The translations under genes were made by a program, and so were the position numbers. A stretch of 64,000 bases of DNA from Actinomycetes bacterium (GTDB lineage Bacteria; Actinomycetota; Acidimicrobiia; Acidimicrobiales; Ilumatobacteraceae): positions 1-64,000 of the forward strand of contig JAIXWJ010000053.1 of assembly GCA_027491335.1 (NCBI GenBank), written 5' to 3'. Positions 58,643 to 64,000 of the stretch are shown here, piece after piece; position 1 is the first letter of the stretch, and each line of letters begins with the position of its first letter. The notes beneath the pieces are model-generated. The model saw nothing but the letters and a program-made list of their open reading frames with translations. It had not been told where the DNA came from and made no database searches.

Positions 58643-59943
58643 GCCCCCGGCCCGTGCCCATGCGACTGTTGCCCGACACGGCGCGGATCGAGTCCGATGG
58701 TTCCTTGAGCATCGGCGGCTGCCGCGTCGACGAGTTGGCCGAACGTCATGGCACGCCATTGTTCGTCTACGACGAAGCGCACGTGCGGGCCCGTTGTCGC
58801 GAAGCGGTGGCCGCGTTCGGGGTCGATCGCGTGGTGTACGCCAGCAAGGCCTTCAGCTGTGCCGCCATGGCACGACTGGTCAGCGACGAGGGCTTGTTGC
58901 TCGACGTGGCCACCGGTGGCGAGTTGTTCGTGGCCATGCACGGTGGAGTGCCGGCCGACCGTTGCATTCTGCACGGCAACAACAAGAGCCTGGCCGAACT
59001 GGAGATGGCACTGACCGTTGGCGCCGACACCCAGGCCCGTCCGGGCGTGCGACAGATCGTGGTCGACAGTTTCGACGAGATCGAACGACTCGAGCATCTG
59101 CGCTCGCGCGGGCTTCCCAAGCCGCGATTGATGATCCGAGTCACTCCCGGCGTGCACGCGCACACGCACGACTACATCGCCACGGGTCAAGACGACTCCA
59201 AGTTCGGGTTCAACCTGGCCAACGGCGATGCGGCGCGCGCCATCGAACGCATCACCCGCGGCGGATGCGGCGAGCTGGTCGGAGTGCATTGCCACATCGG
59301 TTCCAACGTGTTGTTGGTCGACAGCTTCGCCAAGGCCGCCGAAGTGATGGCGAAGTTCTCCGCTCCGTACGGATTGCCCGAGTTGACCCTGGGTGGTGGC
59401 CTCGGAGTCGCGTACGTGGAAGGCGAAGAGGCGCCGTCGATCACCGCGTGGGGCTCGGTGTTGCTCGACGCGTGTCGGGCCCTCGGCGTGCAGTCCGAGG
59501 TGTCGGTCGAACCCGGTCGTTCGATCGTGGCGTCGTCGGCCATCACCGTGTACACGGTGGGCACCATCAAATCCATCCCCGGCATTCGCACCTATGTCAG
59601 CGTCGACGGCGGAATCAGCGACAACCCGCGACCGGTTTTGTACGGCAGTGGATACGAGGCGTTCGCGGTGGCCGACGTGGCGGCCGCGCGCGACATGTCG
59701 GGGCGATTGGTGGGCAAGCACTGCGAGAGCGGAGACGTGCTCATCTTCGACGCCGATTTCCCGTCGTCGTTGAAGGTGGGCGATCTTCTGGCCACCCCGG
59801 TGACCGGCGCCTACGGACATTCCATGTCGAGCAACTACAACAAGGTTCCTCGACCGGCCGTGGTCTTCGTGGCCGACGGTGAGTCGCGAGTGGTGGTTCG
59901 TCGCGAGACCTACGAGGACTTGGTCCGTCTCGACCAGATCTGA
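58639..59943 (+). CDS. lysA: Diaminopimelate decarboxylase
   Basis: 434 residues, last step of lysine synthesis, PLP-dependent. The Schiff-base Lys is in VVYASKAFSC, with HCHIGSN and EPGRSIVASSA typical of the fold. GTG 58639 overlaps the argS stop and has GGAG five bases upstream; ATG 58660 is the alternative. Lysine and diaminopimelate pools are set here, the latter also feeding peptidoglycan. Confidence 0.95.
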   Translation: MSPRPVPMRLLPDTARIESDGSLSIGGCRVDELAERHGTPLFVYDEAHVRARCREAVAAFGVDRVVYASKAFSCAAMARLVSDEGLLLDVATGGELFVAMHGGVPADRCILHGNNKSLAELEMALTVGADTQARPGVRQIVVDSFDEIERLEHLRSRGLPKPRLMIRVTPGVHAHTHDYIATGQDDSKFGFNLANGDAARAIERITRGGCGELVGVHCHIGSNVLLVDSFAKAAEVMAKFSAPYGLPELTLGGGLGVAYVEGEEAPSITAWGSVLLDACRALGVQSEVSVEPGRSIVASSAITVYTVGTIKSIPGIRTYVSVDGGISDNPRPVLYGSGYEAFAVADVAAARDMSGRLVGKHCESGDVLIFDADFPSSLKVGDLLATPVTGAYGHSMSSNYNKVPRPAVVFVADGESRVVVRRETYEDLVRLDQI

Positions 59944-60006
59944 ATCAGCGGGCCCGAAACGGCACGCCCACCCACAAACCCCGAGGTTTCGGACGGGGAA
60001 TCCCCT

Positions 60007-60012
60007 TAGCCT
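60007..60012 (+). promoter_or_regulatory. Near-leaderless -10 box of hom
   Basis: TAGCCT ends eight bases before GTG 60021, allowing a start within two bases of the codon. Confidence 0.4.
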
Positions 60013-60020
60013 TGACCACC

Positions 60021-61325
60021 GTGACAACGGTTGAATCCCAAGGCAGAGTCGTGCGCATCGGTGTGCTCGGCTGCGGAAACGTGGGTGCGGCTCTCATCGG
60101 GCTCATCGCGCAGCAGTCGAAGGGCATCGAAGCTCGCACCGGCGTTCGACTCGAAGTGGTGAGCGTCGCCGTGCGCAACCTCTCGCGCGACCGCGAGATC
60201 TCGCTCGCGGATGGCCTTCTCACCCGCGATGCCCATGCCGTGGTCAGCGATCCCAACGTCGACCTGGTGGTCGAGGTCATCGGCGGCATCGAGCCCGCGC
60301 GCGAACTCATCTCGACGGCGTTGTCGCTCGGCAAGCCCGTCGTCACCGCCAACAAGGAACTGTTGGCCAACGTCGGCGTCGAACTGTTCGGAGCCGCCGA
60401 TGCCGCCGGCGTCGATCTGCTGTTCGAGGCCGCCGTCGCCGGTGGCATTCCGGTCATCCGCGCATTGCGCGAGAGTCTGCGTGGCGAGCCGGTGAGCCGC
60501 GTCATGGGCATCATCAACGGCACCACCAACTACATCCTCACCAAGATGACCGAGGAGGGCGCCGACTACGGAGTCGCGCTCGCCGAGGCGCAACATCTCG
60601 GTTTCGCCGAGCGCGACCCAACGGCCGACGTCGAGGGTTTCGATGCCGGAGCCAAGGCCGCGATCCTGGCATCCATCGCGTTCGGCGCCAAGGTGGTCGC
60701 CGGCGACGTGTATCACGAGGGAATCAGCCGCATCACGGCCGCCGACATCGCGGTGGCCAAGCGACTCGGATACGTCGTGAAGTTGCTGGGTATCGCCGAG
60801 CGCGACGATGTCACCGGCGAGATCGCGGTGCGCGTGCACCCGGCGATGGTTCCCCTTCATCATCCGTTGGCCAGCGTGCGCGAGAGCTACAACGCCGTGT
60901 TCGTCGAGGGCGGAGCCGTTGGTTCGCTGATGTTCTACGGCCGCGGAGCCGGCGGCGGGCCCACGGCCAGCGCCGTGCTCGGCGACGTGATCGACGCCGC
61001 AGTGAACCTGTCCAAGGGAACGCACGGCACCATCGGTGCGTTCTCCAAAGCCGTGGTGCGACCCATCGACGAGACGAGCGCCGAGTATTTGTTGTCGCTG
61101 GAAGTGGCCGACAAGCCGGGCGTCTTGCACGCGGTCACCGGCGTGTTCGCTCGCAACGGCGTCAGCATTCGAGCGGCCGAGCAAGAGGGCATCGGGGCCG
61201 ATGCTCGTCTGGTGTTCATCACCCACGACGCCAAGGAGTCCGCGGTGCAAGCCACGGTGCGCGAGTTGCGCGAACTCGACGCGGTCAGTCGGGTGGGCGG
61301 TTTGTTGCGCGTGGTCGGTTCCTGA
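60021..61325 (+). CDS. hom: Homoserine dehydrogenase
   Basis: 434 residues. N-terminal NAD(P) fold (IGVLGCGNVGAALIGL), catalytic region FEAAVAGGIPVI, the GTTNYILTKM segment and a C-terminal ACT domain (ADKPGVLHAVTGVFARNGVS) that may bind threonine for feedback. Converts aspartate semialdehyde to homoserine. GTG 60021 rather than the upstream TTG is chosen from the -10 position. thrC follows 13 bp later. Confidence 0.95.
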   Translation: MTTVESQGRVVRIGVLGCGNVGAALIGLIAQQSKGIEARTGVRLEVVSVAVRNLSRDREISLADGLLTRDAHAVVSDPNVDLVVEVIGGIEPARELISTALSLGKPVVTANKELLANVGVELFGAADAAGVDLLFEAAVAGGIPVIRALRESLRGEPVSRVMGIINGTTNYILTKMTEEGADYGVALAEAQHLGFAERDPTADVEGFDAGAKAAILASIAFGAKVVAGDVYHEGISRITAADIAVAKRLGYVVKLLGIAERDDVTGEIAVRVHPAMVPLHHPLASVRESYNAVFVEGGAVGSLMFYGRGAGGGPTASAVLGDVIDAAVNLSKGTHGTIGAFSKAVVRPIDETSAEYLLSLEVADKPGVLHAVTGVFARNGVSIRAAEQEGIGADARLVFITHDAKESAVQATVRELRELDAVSRVGGLLRVVGS

Positions 61326-61338
61326 CGAGGCGATGAAC

Positions 61339-62712
61339 ATGCGTTACGTCTCGACTCGCGGGCAGGCACCCGAACTCGGCTTCGCCGACGTTCTGTTGGC
61401 CGGACTCGCCACCGATGGCGGCCTGTACGTGCCCACGCACTGGCCGACACTTCCGTCGTTGCCCACGGGTTCCTACGCCGACTTGGCCGCCGCCGTGATG
61501 GCGCCCTACGTCGACGGCGAGATCGACGAAGCCGCATTCGCGGCCATGTGTCGCGATGCGTACTCCACTTTCCGTCATCCGGCCACCGTTCCCCTGGTGC
61601 AGATCGGTCCCGACGAATGGGTGATGGAGCTTTTCCACGGACCCACGTTGGCGTTCAAGGACGTGGCGCTCCAATTGGTCGGTCGCTTGTTCGATCACGT
61701 TCTGTCCCAACGTGGTGAGCGCGTGATGATCGTGGGCGCCACCAGCGGCGACACGGGCTCGGCGGCCATCGACGGAGTGAAGCAATGCGACAACGTCGAC
61801 ATCGTCATCTTGTATCCGCAGGGTCGGGTCAGTGACGTTCAACGCCGACAGATGACCACCGTCGACGCGCCGAACGTTCACACCGTGGCCATCGACGGCA
61901 CGTTCGACGATTGCCAGGACCTGGTGAAGGCCATGTTCAACGATGCCGCGTTCCGTGGCGAGATGAACCTCTCCGCGGTGAACAGCATCAACTGGGCGCG
62001 CGTGATGGCGCAGGTCGTCTACTACGTCGCGGCGTCCGACGCGTTGGGTGATCAACCGTTGTCGTTCAGCGTTCCCACCGGAAACTTCGGAAACGTGTTG
62101 GCCGGTTGGATCGCTCGCGAGATGGGCGTGCCCGCGCATTCGCTCATCGTCGGCAGCAACACCAACGACATCCTCACGCGGTTCTTCGAATCGCAGGCGA
62201 TGGTGGCCGACGGCGTGGTGCCCACCCTCAGTCCGTCGATGGACATTCAGGTGTCGTCGAACTTCGAACGACTGTTGTTCGAGATGAACGATCGCGACGG
62301 GGGTGCGACGGCCGAGCAGATGGCCCTGTTCCGCACGAGTGGTCGCATGAGCGTGGAAGCCGATCAATACGCGAACTGGATCGAGCCGGTGTTCCGTGCG
62401 GCGCGCAGCGACGACGCCGACACCTTGGCCACCATGGCGTCGGTGTATCGCGAGTCGGGGATGCTCATCGACCCGCACACCGCCGTTGGGGTGTCGGCGG
62501 CGCGACGTCAGCGCGAGGCCGGCGTGCCGGTGGTCACCATGGCCACGGCCCATCCGGCCAAGTTTCCCGACGCGGTGAAGAAGGCCACCGGCGTGCATCC
62601 CGCATTGCCCGAACATCTCTCTGACCTGCTGGAACGTCCCGAGCGAACCACGCCGTTGCCGAACGAATTGGCCGGGGTGCAAGCCTTCGTGCGCTCCGTG
62701 GCGCGCCGCTGA
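61339..62712 (+). CDS. thrC: Threonine synthase
   Basis: 457 residues, the long type. MRYVSTRGQAPELGF is the usual start, so ATG 61339 is preferred over ATG 61333 (GAGG spacing also fits better). The PLP Lys is in GPTLAFKDVALQLV; TSGDTGSAAIDG and VPTGNFGNVLAGW complete the site. Uses O-phosphohomoserine, so homoserine kinase (ThrB) is needed but is not encoded next to it. Confidence 0.95.
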   Translation: MRYVSTRGQAPELGFADVLLAGLATDGGLYVPTHWPTLPSLPTGSYADLAAAVMAPYVDGEIDEAAFAAMCRDAYSTFRHPATVPLVQIGPDEWVMELFHGPTLAFKDVALQLVGRLFDHVLSQRGERVMIVGATSGDTGSAAIDGVKQCDNVDIVILYPQGRVSDVQRRQMTTVDAPNVHTVAIDGTFDDCQDLVKAMFNDAAFRGEMNLSAVNSINWARVMAQVVYYVAASDALGDQPLSFSVPTGNFGNVLAGWIAREMGVPAHSLIVGSNTNDILTRFFESQAMVADGVVPTLSPSMDIQVSSNFERLLFEMNDRDGGATAEQMALFRTSGRMSVEADQYANWIEPVFRAARSDDADTLATMASVYRESGMLIDPHTAVGVSAARRQREAGVPVVTMATAHPAKFPDAVKKATGVHPALPEHLSDLLERPERTTPLPNELAGVQAFVRSVARR

Positions 62713-62737
62713 ACACCCCCGAAACAACGGGGATACG

Positions 62738-62766
62738 TTGCCAACCACCCCTGCCGTGGCTATGGT
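62738..62766 (+). promoter_or_regulatory. rho promoter
   Basis: TTGCCA (62738-62743), 17-bp spacer, TATGGT (62761-62766). It predicts a leader of about 145 bases before rho, which may be used for autoregulation. Confidence 0.65.
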
Positions 62767-62917
62767 CTGACTGTCTGGAATCCCAGACCGCACGAGTCTC
62801 CGCCTGGTGACAGAACCTGGGTTGGTCCGTGTGTGTTCCCCTCACTGGCGTTGGGATCGCCGGTGGTCGTGCCCTCACCGCACATCGCCGCATACCCCCG
62901 CCTGAAAGCAGGTTCTC

Positions 62918-64000
62918 GTGGCCGCAGACGCACTCGAAAAGTCGGTGCTCGAATCGAAGGACAAGGAGCAGTTGGTCGCCATCGCGACCGCGCTCGGCAT
63001 CAAGGCCGGTCCTCGGGCGAAGAAAGAAGACATCATCACCAAGATCCTCGACACCGTGGGTGGTCCGGCCGAGGCCGAGCCCGCGCCCGAGAAGCCCAAG
63101 CGAGGCCCGGGTCGTCCGCCCAAGGCGCGTCCCGCCGAGGAGGCAGCGACCGATGCTGATGCGTCCGCATCATCTTCACCCGCGTCAGCTTCCTCGTCGA
63201 CGGCTCCCGCACCCGCGGCCGAGCCGGCGGTGATCCTCGGACCCGACGGTGAGCCGTTGGCCGAGTGGGAAGCCGAACTGGTGCGCCAAGGCGTGTCCAC
63301 CGTGGCCGATCTCACGGGTGGCGAATCGGCTCCGGCGGGCGAGCAGCGTCAACAGCGCGACGGAAATCGTGATCGCAATCGTGATCGCAACGGCGATCGG
63401 AATGGCGATCGCAACGGTCAGCGCGATGGCAATCGCGACGGAAGCAATCGCGACGGGGGTCAGCGCGATCGTTTCGAGGGCGAAGGACGCAATCGTCGTC
63501 GTCGCCGTCGGGGCAAGGGCGGTCGTGATGAGGGCCCGCAGGGCGAGGATCGCGACGGCAACTACGAGCAGGGCGGATACCAAGGCGGCGAAACGGTCGT
63601 CCAGGAATCGGTGCCGGTGGAGGGTTACCTCGACCTGCGCGACGAGGGATACGGCTTCTTGCGCGTGCGCGGATTCCTGCCCAGCCGCGACGACGCCTAC
63701 ATCTCGGTGAAGCAGACCCGCCAGTACGGATTGCGCAAGGGCGATCACGTCACCGGAATCGCCCGCACGGCCGGACGCAACGAGAAGAACCCGGCGCTGC
63801 TCGAGATCAACACGGTCAACGGCGGTTCGCCCGACAAGGCCAAGGATCGTCCGCGTTTCGAGGACCTCACCGCGCTCTTCCCCGACGAGAAGCTGCGCCT
63901 CGAGAGTCCGCTCGACCCGGGCAACATGACCGCGCGCATCATCGATCTCATCTCGCCGATCGGAAAGGGTCAGCGCGGCATCATCGTGTCGCCGCCCAAG
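62918..64000 (+). CDS. rho: Transcription termination factor Rho, 3' end outside window
   Basis: 361 codons visible, truncated by the window end. N-terminal SAP-like Rho_N (about 5-45), then a long low-complexity insertion (about 55-210) of Pro/Ala and Arg/Asn/Asp/Gly (RDGNRDRNRDRNGDRNGD), then the cold-shock-like RNA-binding domain (EGYLDLRDEGYGFLRVRGFL) and the start of the ATPase domain, cut just before the Walker A Lys. Long N-terminal insertions are known in actinobacterial Rho. GTG 62918 follows GCAGG. Confidence 0.95.
   Translation, partial: MAADALEKSVLESKDKEQLVAIATALGIKAGPRAKKEDIITKILDTVGGPAEAEPAPEKPKRGPGRPPKARPAEEAATDADASASSSPASASSSTAPAPAAEPAVILGPDGEPLAEWEAELVRQGVSTVADLTGGESAPAGEQRQQRDGNRDRNRDRNGDRNGDRNGQRDGNRDGSNRDGGQRDRFEGEGRNRRRRRRGKGGRDEGPQGEDRDGNYEQGGYQGGETVVQESVPVEGYLDLRDEGYGFLRVRGFLPSRDDAYISVKQTRQYGLRKGDHVTGIARTAGRNEKNPALLEINTVNGGSPDKAKDRPRFEDLTALFPDEKLRLESPLDPGNMTARIIDLISPIGKGQRGIIVSPPK

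Noticed and set aside
62713-62917. A riboswitch in the rho leader
   Set aside because: Only small hairpins (gtctgg / ccagac) were seen; no known aptamer core. Rho leaders are usually autoregulated by Rho itself.

Overview
The window is GC-rich, gene-dense chromosomal DNA from a high-GC Gram-positive bacterium. I infer an actinobacterium, probably near class Acidimicrobiia. Supporting signs are a WhiB protein, a DUF3107 protein, the DUF3090 / SCO1664 / MSMEG_4193 gene trio, an F420-family protein, the argS-lysA-hom-thrC-rho gene order, many GTG starts, and many genes with a TA-N3-T box only 6-7 nt before the start codon (leaderless transcripts). I saw no phage, transposase, integrase or CRISPR array. 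Almost every base lies in a gene or a short intergenic gap; no gene-free stretch exceeds about 300 bp.

Layout. 1-7 kb: hydrolase, MFS transporter, murA (catalytic Cys replaced by Asp), a 58-residue membrane protein, NifU-like protein, meaB, enoyl-CoA hydratase and a GT4 glycosyltransferase. 7-10.3 kb: azlCD, a long hairpin, then groES-groEL behind two CIRCE operators. 10.3-12.8 kb: small proteins, NUDIX hydrolase, GNAT and a secreted phospholipase A2. 12.8-15.9 kb: an FMN-riboswitch riboflavin operon ribD-ribBA-ribH that lacks ribE. 15.9-19.6 kb: PLP decarboxylase, epoxide-hydrolase-like enzyme and a sortase with extra C-terminal membrane segments. 19.7-26.2 kb: a complete System I cytochrome c maturation operon, ccmABCDEFGHI.

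26.2-33.6 kb: SixA-like phosphatase, sulfite-oxidase-like molybdoprotein, Mrp Fe-S carrier, a divergent SufR-like regulator, DUF3107, a PdtaS-like histidine kinase, WhiB, GDPD and a lipid kinase. 33.7-38.5 kb: etfBA and the four-gene phosphatase / DUF3090 / SCO1664 / unknown operon. 38.5-43.7 kb: family 5 uracil-DNA glycosylase, esterase, FrhB-like protein and an orphan form II CoxL-like subunit. 43.7-47.5 kb: two amt-glnK pairs with GlnR-like operators of identical geometry. 47.7-56.5 kb: cation/proton antiporter, stand-alone winged helix, acyl-CoA dehydrogenase, two MFS transporters, ogt, YqeY and a lipoprotein. 56.6-64 kb: a long perfect hairpin, tRNA-Arg(CCG), argS, lysA, hom, thrC and the start of rho (thrB is not between thrC and rho).

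Working together: electron-transfer flavoprotein, acyl-CoA dehydrogenase, enoyl-CoA hydratase and MeaB suit fatty-acid or propionyl-CoA oxidation feeding a c-type-cytochrome respiratory chain. The amt-glnK pairs suit nitrogen scavenging. The most unusual recurring feature is a set of short tandem duplications (14-31 bp units), several starting exactly at the stop codon of the upstream gene.
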